DNA of 5,023 bases from Candidatus Doudnabacteria bacterium (lineage in GTDB: Bacteria > Patescibacteriota > Doudnabacteria > UBA920 > 2-01-FULL-50-11), in the NCBI GenBank assembly GCA_016205055.1, contig JACQJK010000103.1, positions 1 through 5,023 on the forward strand, in the 5' to 3' direction. The notes beneath the pieces were generated by a model that searched no databases, was not told the origin of the DNA, and worked only from the letters and a program-made list of their open reading frames with translations. Position numbers and translations under genes: made by a program. This document shows positions 1-5,023 of the stretch, one piece after another; the stretch's first letter is position 1, and each line of letters begins with the position of its first letter.

Positions 1-52
1 GTTAAACAGGAGGGAAATCTCAAAAGTGTCAGAAGAAAGCCAAAATGCAGCC

Positions 53-86
53 CCTCGACTACGCTCGGGGCGGCCGCAAGCGGCCG
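53..86. repeat. Two back-to-back hairpins in the leader
   Basis: Two compact hairpins abut with no gap. The first pairs CCTCGA (53-58) with TCGGGG (65-70) around a six-base loop, with one G-U pair. The second pairs CGGCCG (71-76) with CGGCCG (81-86) around CAAG. They are far more GC-rich than the flanking leader. They could be parts of the T-box leader (a distal stem), or a small mobile palindromic repeat inserted into it. The first unit resembles short repeats I associate with CPR genomes, but I cannot verify copy number here. Confidence 0.5.
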
Positions 87-101
87 TAGAACTGACCGGA
101 G

Positions 102-168
102 GTTGCCCGTTAAAGCGACAAAATAAGAAAAATTCGCGATGGTACCTTCGCCGCTGGCGAATTGCGAG
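102..168 (+). promoter_or_regulatory. T-box riboswitch, 3' part (stem III and antiterminator)
   Basis: The T-box bulge consensus UGGNACC is present as TGGTACC at 140-146. On its 5' side TTCGCGA (133-139) pairs with TTGCGAG (162-168), giving seven pairs with two G-U wobbles (helix A1). On its 3' side TTCGCC (147-152) pairs with GGCGAA (156-161) across a GCT loop (helix A2). This is the known T-box antiterminator layout. UGGU would pair with an ACCA tRNA end, so the discriminator base would be A, as in tRNA-Val. Upstream, GTTGC (102-106) pairs with GCGAC (115-119) around a CCGTTAAA loop, which resembles T-box stem III. A terminator follows at once, and an operon containing valS lies downstream. 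Stem I and its specifier codon are not clearly identifiable; they may lie at 1-100 or before the window. The tRNA-Val assignment rests on the downstream gene and the discriminator base only. Confidence 0.68.
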
Positions 169-186
169 CACCGATGGGTGCTTTTT
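166..186 (+). terminator. Intrinsic terminator of the leader (T-box expression platform)
   Basis: AGCACC (167-172) pairs with GGTGCT (177-182) around a GATG loop, extendable by a G-U pair at 166/183, and runs into five T's (182-186). It lies 18 nt before the first start codon, so termination here would silence the whole operon. Its 5' arm shares only bases 166-168 with the 3' strand of antiterminator helix A1, a smaller overlap than in typical T-boxes, so strict mutual exclusion is plausible but not obvious. Confidence 0.72.
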
Positions 187-203
187 ATGTTTAAAACAGC
201 TGG

Positions 204-1661
204 ATGAAAAAATATCTATTCATGTGGGGGCAAAAACAGTCTGCTATGATTACCCAAGCGATGTTATCGCAACTCTTGACAGATATTGACTCCCGCGGCC
301 GACAAGTCGCTTCGGGCATTCCAGAAGATCTTTTTTTCCAGTCAAACGGGATATTCTCCCACTATATGCCGGGTCATGCAATCAAGCGCATGGAGTCAAA
401 CGGCAAAAAAATGCTCGAAACCGATTTTAGTAATACGATTTTTCGCAGAATTGAAAAACACATACGGGCTTTTATTAACTTCAGCTCAAAAATTAGGCGA
501 TCTGACTTTTCCAGATATGATAACGGACGACTTCTTAAAATTTTAGAGGTTTACGAGGACTATTTAAACAAAACTTTTACCTTTTTCGAATTTTCTACAC
601 CGGCGGGAACGACAGCGCTGGTGAATAAAGTAGGGAGTATTTTGAAATCAAGCATCAGAGGATCCAGACTGCGCCAACAATACTTCGTTTGGCTCTGTAC
701 TCCAGCCGAACCTGATGAGACCATGAAAGAAAGAATGGATTTTATAAAACTCTTAGATAAAAAAACAGTAACCTCGGCCGAGTTAAAAAAATACGCACTT
801 AAGTACCCGGCACTTTTCTTTAATACCTATAATGACCGTTTAGTGCTTTCTTTCCTCAAAACCAAGTTTGTTCAGGAAAGTAAAACTGATCATCGCCAAG
901 CAGTCTTACGAATGAGAAACGCTTTAGTCACGGCCAAGACCAGGCATAAGCTGGTTTATAATCAGATAAAAAACCAACGATTAAAATATCTGGCAGAAAC
1001 TATACAAAAAAACGCTTTAGCTCGATACCGCTTAAAACACATCTGGAGCGGAGCGGAATATATGTGTCTCCCCCTAATTCAAGCGTTACATAAAAGGACA
1101 CAAACTACTTTTAACAATTTCATTGAAACCTATACTTTTACCGATCTTAAAAATCTGCTTCTAAACGACAAACAATTAAGCAAGCGTGAAATAGAGCAAA
1201 GAAAAATGGCCTTTGCATATTATTACCATCACGGCTCCCTGACATTTCTTTCTGGAAAACCAGCTTTGGCGCTAAAAAATAGACTGGTAAGCAAAATACA
1301 AATTCAAGAAAGGATACACGGCTCCATGCGCGGCATTCCAGCTAACCACGGCTTGATAAAGGGTAGGGTCAGGATCGTAAACGTGAAAGACTTACGACAG
1401 TTCATTAAAGATAGACAAAATTTCCGCAAAGGAGAAATTCTGGTTACAACCATGACTTCCCCTATCATGGTGCCGATCGTAGAAAAGGCGGCAGGAATCA
1501 TTACTGATGAAGGAGGAATTACTTCTCACGCAGCAGTAGTGGCGCGGGAATTCAATATTCCCTGTATCGTCGGCACGCATGGGGCTTCGAGTATTCTTAA
1601 AACAGGACAGATGGTAGAATTAAACGCCGATAAGGGCATCGTTCAATTACAAAAAAAATGA
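204..1661 (+). CDS. PEP-utilising enzyme mobile (swivelling His) domain protein, no ATP-grasp domain
   Basis: This 485-aa protein ends in a swivelling phosphohistidine domain of the PEP synthase / PPDK / rifampin phosphotransferase class (about residues 374-483). It contains the core GGITSHAAVVARE at 437-449, with candidate phospho-accepting His442, and a G-K-G-R-V-R-like entry strand at 383-391. In full-length relatives this His shuttles phosphate between an ATP-grasp domain and a PEP or substrate domain. No ATP-grasp or PEP-binding TIM-barrel motif is visible. The first roughly 370 residues look mostly helical, are rich in Lys, Arg and Phe, and vaguely resemble the helical middle region of rifampin phosphotransferase-like proteins; that is inference. 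ATG 204 is the first possible start, because an in-frame TAA lies at 192-194. It has no good Shine-Dalgarno site, and ATG 222 is an alternative. The stop overlaps the valS start (ATGA), implying translational coupling. Substrate unknown; probably cytosolic, with no signal peptide or membrane segment. Confidence 0.85.
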   Translation: MKKYLFMWGQKQSAMITQAMLSQLLTDIDSRGRQVASGIPEDLFFQSNGIFSHYMPGHAIKRMESNGKKMLETDFSNTIFRRIEKHIRAFINFSSKIRRSDFSRYDNGRLLKILEVYEDYLNKTFTFFEFSTPAGTTALVNKVGSILKSSIRGSRLRQQYFVWLCTPAEPDETMKERMDFIKLLDKKTVTSAELKKYALKYPALFFNTYNDRLVLSFLKTKFVQESKTDHRQAVLRMRNALVTAKTRHKLVYNQIKNQRLKYLAETIQKNALARYRLKHIWSGAEYMCLPLIQALHKRTQTTFNNFIETYTFTDLKNLLLNDKQLSKREIEQRKMAFAYYYHHGSLTFLSGKPALALKNRLVSKIQIQERIHGSMRGIPANHGLIKGRVRIVNVKDLRQFIKDRQNFRKGEILVTTMTSPIMVPIVEKAAGIITDEGGITSHAAVVAREFNIPCIVGTHGASSILKTGQMVELNADKGIVQLQKK

Positions 1662-4294
1662 AAGAATTCTCAAAAACCTACGACCACACAAAAGTCGAAG
1701 GCACAATCTACGACAAATGGCTGAAAAGCGGTTACTTTACTCCGGAAAATTTGCCGCGCGCCGAGTCCCGAAAACCCTACACCATCATCATGCCGCCGCC
1801 GAACGCTAACGCACCCTCACACGTCGGTCACGCTTTGGGCTACACCATTCAAGACATCTTGATAAGATTCGAACGTATGCGGGGGCGTAAAACTTTATGG
1901 TTGCCCGGGACTGACCACGCCGGGTTTGAAACCCAAGTGGTCTTTGAAAAAAAACTAGAAAAAGAAGGGCGCAGTCGCTTTAAAATGCAGCGAGAGGAAT
2001 TTTACAAGGAAATTTGGAAGTATGTGCAGGAAAACAAATATATTTCGGAAGAAGCCATAAAACGGCTTGGGGCTTCGTGCGACTGGAGCCGCAACATTTT
2101 CACACTCGATCCCGAGATTGTAAAAATCGTCTATCAGACTTTCGGCCAAATGTATAAAGACGGCCTTGCCTACCGCGCCGGCCGCATTTGCAACTGGTGT
2201 CCCAAGCACCAAACCGGGCTTTCCGACCTGGAAACCAAATACGAAGAGCGGACAGAACCCTTTTACTATTTCAAATACGGACCATTTACCATCGGCACGA
2301 GCCGCCCCGAAACCAAATTCGGCGACAAGTATGTGGTGATGCACCCCAAAGACAAGCGCTATGCGAAATTCAAATCAGGACAAAAACTGGACCTGGAATG
2401 GATCAACGGCCCCATAACCGCTACGGTCGTCAAAGACGAGGCGGTGGATGTGGCGTTCGGCAGCGGCGTCATGACCATCACGCCGGCGCACGATCCGGTT
2501 GACTTTGAAATTGCCCAAAGGCACGGCTTGGAAATCGAAACTATAATTGACAAACGCGGTCGGCTATTGCCGATAGCCGGAGAGTTTGCCGGGCAAAAAA
2601 TTCTGGAAACGCGGCCGAAAATCGTCGAGAAACTGGAAAAAAAAGGGCTCCTGGAAAAGATTGAAGAAAAATACAAACACAACGTGCAGCTGTGCTACAA
2701 ATGCGGCAACTTAATTGAACCGCAAATTGTGATGCAGTGGTACATAAAAATGACCGAAAAACTCCCTGACGGCAGGCCGAGTTTGCGAGCCATGGCATTG
2801 GAGGCGCTCGATAAAAAAGAGGTTGAGATTGTTACAGAAAAATTTGAAAAAATCTTTCGACACTGGATGGAGAACATTCGCGACTGGCCGATTTCCCGGC
2901 AAATTTGGTGGGGCATACCGATTCCCGTTTGGTACTGCGGGGGGGCAGAAAAAGCATCCGGTCCTAAGATGGGCTTTGCCGGACATATCGCCCCAGAAGT
3001 GTCGAACGGTAAAATACGTACTTACAGATTACGCAACCATAATCTGAAAACCGGCGATCGCGTCGCGTTTGAAAACAGCCAGTCAAAATTGCTTTTTGGT
3101 TACGGGGTAATGACGACTGCCGACAAAAAGCCGGTAGGCGACATTCAACTTCCCGACGCTCTGCATGGCGGTAAATACAACACTACTAAAGAACTAATTG
3201 CGGCTTTTGAGCGCTTGCACCCTGATCGCAAGGTGACAAAAGATACGCCGGCATGGCTTTATACTTATCAATTTAAGCCATTCTCAGAGCAGGACAAAAA
3301 AGAAGGCTGCGGGCAAATTATTATTTCTTCTGAAAATCCTAAAACCTGCCCTGCTTGCGGAGGAGTCAACTTGATACAAGATCCAGATACTTTTGACACC
3401 TGGTTTTCTTCCGGGCAATGGCCATTCGCGGCCCTGATGGCCAACGACGCCAAAAGTAACCTCACCCTTCCTCTCCTTAATAAGGAGAGGAAGGGTGAGG
3501 CGGACTTCCAAACTTACTACCCCACCCAGGTCATGGAAACGGGTTGGGATATACTATTTTTTTGGGTTGCCAGAATGATCATGCTGTCCTACTACAAAAC
3601 CGGCTACAAAACCGGCAAGCCGCCGTTTAAAAAAGTCCTGCTGCACGGCCTGGTGCGCGCTCGCGATCGCCAAAAAATGAGCAAAAGCAAAGGCAACGTC
3701 ACTGACCCGCTCGGCGTCATTGACACTTATGGCACCGACGCCTTACGATTTGCTCTGGTGTTTTCCACCGCCGCCGGCAACGACATCCCGCTTTCCGAAG
3801 ACAAAATCCGCGGCATGAAGCATTTTGCCAACAAATTGTGGAATATTGCAAGATACGTTCTTACGAACGTATCAATTCCCAATTCCCAATTCCCAGTTCC
3901 CAAACGAGAAGCCAAAAGTTTACCCCATACTGTGCCGAATGCTCTAGTATGGGGCTATAAGCTAAAAACTATTACTGCCGCTGACCGCGAGATCTCAAAA
4001 AAATTACAAGCGACTGTCGCATCAGTCACCAAAAATCTTGAAAACTTCCGACTGCACGAAGCGGCGCAGGCGATCTACCAGTTCTCCTGGCACGAATTTG
4101 CCGATAAATATATAGAAGAAAGCAAAAAACAACTCAAGGACGAGAAAACAAAAAAAAATACCCTTTATACTCTATACTTTGTACTTACTACAATCCTCAA
4201 ACTCCTTCATCCCTTCATGCCCTTTGTCACAGAAGAAATTTGGTCCAAACTTGACCAAAAAGAGATGCTAATGATCTCTCCCTGGCCAAAGTAA
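1658..4294 (+). CDS. valS: Valyl-tRNA synthetase with inserted ASCH-like domain and no C-terminal arm
   Basis: Class I aminoacyl-tRNA synthetase that charges tRNA-Val in the cytosol. Visible in order: the ValRS N-terminus (YDHTKVEGTIYDKW); HIGH motif HVGH at 55-58 after PPPN; GTDHAGFETQ (84-93); the CP1 editing domain with TSRPET (214-219) and PAHDP (276-280); cysteine pairs C178/C181 and C346/C349, a likely zinc site; a second cysteine set C427, C551, C564, C567; WFSSGQWPF; the ValRS-type GWDILFFWVARMI; KMSKS at 673-677; then an anticodon-binding domain ending LHPFMPFVTEEIW. The 878-aa length is misleading: about 123 residues (428-550) are an insertion, two further loops are repeat-derived, and the protein ends at SPWPK without the usual C-terminal extension and coiled coil. 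No other frame downstream continues it, since the next gene starts 9 nt later. The start overlaps the upstream stop by 4 nt; no Shine-Dalgarno site is seen. Regulation is probably by the leader T-box. IleRS is excluded by the N-terminus and the signature motifs. Confidence 0.96.
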   Translation: MKEFSKTYDHTKVEGTIYDKWLKSGYFTPENLPRAESRKPYTIIMPPPNANAPSHVGHALGYTIQDILIRFERMRGRKTLWLPGTDHAGFETQVVFEKKLEKEGRSRFKMQREEFYKEIWKYVQENKYISEEAIKRLGASCDWSRNIFTLDPEIVKIVYQTFGQMYKDGLAYRAGRICNWCPKHQTGLSDLETKYEERTEPFYYFKYGPFTIGTSRPETKFGDKYVVMHPKDKRYAKFKSGQKLDLEWINGPITATVVKDEAVDVAFGSGVMTITPAHDPVDFEIAQRHGLEIETIIDKRGRLLPIAGEFAGQKILETRPKIVEKLEKKGLLEKIEEKYKHNVQLCYKCGNLIEPQIVMQWYIKMTEKLPDGRPSLRAMALEALDKKEVEIVTEKFEKIFRHWMENIRDWPISRQIWWGIPIPVWYCGGAEKASGPKMGFAGHIAPEVSNGKIRTYRLRNHNLKTGDRVAFENSQSKLLFGYGVMTTADKKPVGDIQLPDALHGGKYNTTKELIAAFERLHPDRKVTKDTPAWLYTYQFKPFSEQDKKEGCGQIIISSENPKTCPACGGVNLIQDPDTFDTWFSSGQWPFAALMANDAKSNLTLPLLNKERKGEADFQTYYPTQVMETGWDILFFWVARMIMLSYYKTGYKTGKPPFKKVLLHGLVRARDRQKMSKSKGNVTDPLGVIDTYGTDALRFALVFSTAAGNDIPLSEDKIRGMKHFANKLWNIARYVLTNVSIPNSQFPVPKREAKSLPHTVPNALVWGYKLKTITAADREISKKLQATVASVTKNLENFRLHEAAQAIYQFSWHEFADKYIEESKKQLKDEKTKKNTLYTLYFVLTTILKLLHPFMPFVTEEIWSKLDQKEMLMISPWPK
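2969..3283 (+). other. ASCH-like (PUA-fold) domain inserted inside ValRS
   Basis: Residues about 438-542 of ValRS have the order of elements expected of an ASCH domain. An opening strand with a GHIAPEVSNGK turn (442-452) leads to T-x-R (455-457), then L-K-T-G-D-R-V (463-469), a strand FGYG (480-483), a helix around KELIAAFERLHP (511-522), and a closing aromatic strand WLYTYQF (533-539). ASCH domains are related to PUA domains and are proposed to bind RNA or nucleotides. The domain sits between Cys427 and Cys551, which in ordinary ValRS form a C-x2-C knuckle. The reading frame is continuous through both borders. The assignment is by eye from motif order, not by a profile search. Confidence 0.72.
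3460..3500. repeat. Perfect 41-nt palindrome inside valS
   Basis: Twenty-base arms (3460-3479 and 3481-3500) are exact reverse complements around the single base A3480. The arms are pyrimidine-rich then purine-rich (CCTCACCCTTCC to GGAAGGGTGAGG). The element is read in frame as NLTLPLLNKERKGEA (residues 601-615) and sits in a loop before TYYPTQVMETGWD, where other ValRS proteins have a short linker. Because it is palindromic, the minus strand encodes a nearly identical peptide. It looks like a small non-autonomous palindromic element that inserted without breaking the frame. Confidence 0.9.
3592..3615 (+). repeat. Two tandem 12-bp units in valS
   Basis: CTACAAAACCGG occurs twice back to back (3592-3603 and 3604-3615), giving YKTGYKTG in the protein. 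It lies in a loop just after the VARMIMLS helix. It is probably a simple slippage duplication, since it preserves the frame. Confidence 0.8.
3852..3873. repeat. Short palindromic repeat in valS, first of three adjacent
   Basis: GATACGTTC (3852-3860) and GAACGTATC (3865-3873) are exact reverse complements around TTAC. They encode residues near RYVLTNVS, at the end of the conserved LWNIARYVL helix. The repeat directly abuts the heptamer array on its right. Confidence 0.85.
3874..3901. repeat. Heptamer tandem repeat (AATTCCC x4) in valS
   Basis: Three exact AATTCCC units (3874-3894) are followed by one AGTTCCC unit (3895-3901). They translate to IPNSQFPVP in the linker between the catalytic core and the anticodon-binding domain. 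Heptanucleotide arrays of this composition are known from cyanobacteria and, from memory, occur in CPR genomes. The array length (28) is not a multiple of three, so the neighbouring repeats must offset it to keep the frame. Confidence 0.88.
3923..3954. repeat. Inverted repeat in valS linker
   Basis: CCCCATACT (3923-3931) and AGTATGGGG (3946-3954) are exact reverse complements separated by a 14-base loop. They encode part of LPHTVPNALVWGYKL in the same variable linker, upstream of the conserved TAADREISKKL. This is the third distinct repeat within about 100 bp. Confidence 0.82.
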
Positions 4295-4303
4295 TACTTT
4301 CCT

Positions 4304-4828
4304 ATGGAAACAGAGCGACCAAAAGAATTTTTAAGACACGTGGAATGGACGATTCCTACGGACATTGAGCAAATTGACCTTTACGAAGACGAACTTGAAA
4401 AAATTCTCTCCGACTTAGGGTGGGGCGCGGAAACCGCATACCAATGCAAGCTGGGCTTTCGCGAAGGAGTAATGAACGCCATAGTGCACGGCAATCTCGG
4501 ACTGGTCAGGGAAGAAAGCAACAACTTTGATCAAAAAATTCTTGAAGCGCAAGAAGCTCCGGAAGCAAAAACTAAAACAGTCCGGGTTGCCGGCGATGTT
4601 ACCCGCGAAAAAATTTATTTAACCATCCAAGACCAGGGCGGAGAAAAATCGAAAAAACTTGCCGAAGCGTTCCTGGCCCGCGATCCCACAAGCGACTCCC
4701 AACTTCTCAAAAAAAGCGGCCGGGGCGGATTTTTGATGCAAGACGCGTTTGGCAAAGAAGGAGTCAGGTACTCCGTTAATGACACTGGAGTCAAACTGAC
4801 TTTGGAAAAATCAAAAGAAACCTCGTAA
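4304..4828 (+). CDS. RsbW/SpoIIAB-like ATP-binding protein (GHKL, HATPase_c_2)
   Basis: This 174-aa protein has the GHKL ATPase fold of anti-sigma-factor serine kinases. The N-box is REGVMNAIVHGN (53-64), with candidate catalytic Glu54 and Mg-binding Asn58. The G1 box is IQDQGG (108-113) and the G2 box SGRGGFLMQ (138-146), followed by the usual closing strands (VRYSVND, GVKLTLEK). Family members phosphorylate an anti-sigma-factor antagonist (STAS protein) and bind a sigma factor. No partner is encoded in this window. Oddities are a G1 box lacking the second Gly of D-x-G-x-G (Glu114 instead) and a longer Glu/Ala/Lys-rich loop (about 68-93) between the N-box and the next strand. It starts 9 nt after the valS stop and is probably co-transcribed; no Shine-Dalgarno site is seen. 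ATP binding is likely; kinase activity and target are unknown. Confidence 0.85.
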   Translation: METERPKEFLRHVEWTIPTDIEQIDLYEDELEKILSDLGWGAETAYQCKLGFREGVMNAIVHGNLGLVREESNNFDQKILEAQEAPEAKTKTVRVAGDVTREKIYLTIQDQGGEKSKKLAEAFLARDPTSDSQLLKKSGRGGFLMQDAFGKEGVRYSVNDTGVKLTLEKSKETS

Positions 4829-4838
4829 GCGGGGTCTG

Positions 4839-4870
4839 GTTTGATAAGTCACCCGGCTACAAACTTTTTT
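4839..4870 (+). terminator. Probable intrinsic terminator of the operon
   Basis: GTTTG (4839-4843) pairs with CAAAC (4860-4864). The stem continues with TA/TA and GTC/GGC after single bulged A's at 4844 and 4847, closes on an ACCC loop, and is followed by six T's (4865-4870). The bulges make it weaker than a textbook stem. Its position, 10 nt after the last gene and reaching the stop of the convergent gene, fits an operon end. The minus-strand reading has no T-tract after the stem, so it would act in one direction only. Confidence 0.55.
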
Positions 4871-5023
4871 AAAGCAACTTTGATCCATTCGGAACTTTTC
4901 TTTCCGGAATTGCTAATACCACCTCTCCGGAAGGTAAATAAAAGCCGCAAGTTAAAACCTCGCTGAAAAAGTTGGCGATTTGTTTTGGCGGAAAATTGCA
5001 AACACAAAGAACTTGTTTACCAA
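4869..5023 (-). CDS. CsaA-like tRNA-binding OB-fold protein, 3' end only
   Basis: Only the last 50 residues are in the window. The stop is the complement of 4869-4871 and the gene runs off the right edge. The visible part reads GKQVLCVCNFPPKQI, then SEVLTCGF, GEVVLAIPER and VPNGSKLL at the end. This is the C-terminal half of the EMAP-II/Arc1p-type tRNA-binding domain (PF01588). It is closest to the stand-alone protein CsaA, which has NFPPRRI, SEVLVLG and VPNGTKI at matching places. CsaA has been proposed to be a chaperone or export factor and binds tRNA-like ligands. A MetRS C-terminal domain is the main alternative, but its equivalents usually read N-L-K-P and S-x-G-M. It is convergent with the operon, with 40 nt between the stop codons. 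Confidence 0.78.
   Translation of the reverse strand, partial: GKQVLCVCNFPPKQIANFFSEVLTCGFYLPSGEVVLAIPERKVPNGSKLL

Noticed and set aside
1..126. An open frame from the left edge to TAA 124-126 that could be the 3' end of an upstream gene.
   Set aside because: The basic 41-residue peptide is unrecognisable and its last part overlaps the stem III-like hairpin. An open frame of this length is expected in GC-rich repeat sequence.
26..289. An 87-codon frame starting at GTG 26 behind AGGAGGG (8-14).
   Set aside because: It runs through the antiterminator, the terminator and the start of the next gene, and its product resembles nothing I know. The good Shine-Dalgarno match is not enough. A short leader peptide cannot be fully excluded.
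2188..2502. A 104-codon plus-strand frame inside valS.
   Set aside because: It is a shadow of valS in another frame, with Arg-rich low-quality composition and no start signal. The other frames overlapping valS on both strands were dropped for the same reason.
2939..2945. Run of seven G's at the left border of the ASCH insertion, suggesting a frameshift error.
   Set aside because: The ValRS frame is open and sensible on both sides of the run, so no correction is needed.
3284..3511. A minus-strand frame with peptide LTLPLLIKERKGEV.
   Set aside because: It is produced by the palindrome at 3460-3500, which reads almost the same on both strands; not a separate gene.
4821..4835. A hairpin CCTCG-TAAG-CGGGG at the end of the RsbW-like gene as a terminator for the minus-strand gene.
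   Set aside because: On the minus-strand RNA its middle pair becomes an A-C mismatch, and the following T-stretch is interrupted; too weak to call.

Overview
The window looks like a piece of a small-genome uncultivated bacterium, most likely Candidate Phyla Radiation (Patescibacteria, Parcubacteria-like). The grounds are indirect: tightly packed genes, weak or absent Shine-Dalgarno sites, a stand-alone PEP-utilising mobile domain protein, a C-terminally shortened ValRS, and short palindromic or heptameric repeats sitting in frame inside a housekeeping gene. The standard bacterial code fits every gene. No 16S rRNA or other taxonomic marker is present, so the assignment is inference.

Layout. 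Positions 1-203 hold no convincing gene. They hold an untranslated leader whose 3' part (about 102-186) reads as a T-box riboswitch: a candidate stem III, a TGGTACC tRNA-acceptor bulge flanked by two perfectly placed helices, then an intrinsic terminator. A rightward operon follows: a 485-aa protein with a C-terminal PEP-utilising swivelling domain (204-1661), valS overlapping it by 4 nt (1658-4294), and a 174-aa RsbW/SpoIIAB-like ATPase (4304-4828). A probable terminator lies at 4839-4870. Converging from the right is the 3' end of a CsaA-like tRNA-binding protein on the minus strand (4869 to the window edge).

The most striking object is valS. Its catalytic, editing and anticodon-binding parts are recognisable, but about 123 residues carrying an apparent ASCH (PUA-like) domain are inserted between two cysteines that normally lie three residues apart in a zinc knuckle of ValRS. 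The protein stops straight after the anticodon-binding domain, so the usual C-terminal extension and coiled-coil arm are missing. Two surface loops contain repeat-derived peptide: a perfect 41-nt palindrome, and a run of three different short repeats.

How the parts may work together (inference): uncharged tRNA-Val would be sensed by the T-box leader and would raise readthrough into the operon that makes ValRS. The ASCH insertion may add RNA contact to an enzyme that has lost its C-terminal tRNA-binding arm. The roles of the PEP-utilising protein and the RsbW-like ATPase in this operon are unknown.
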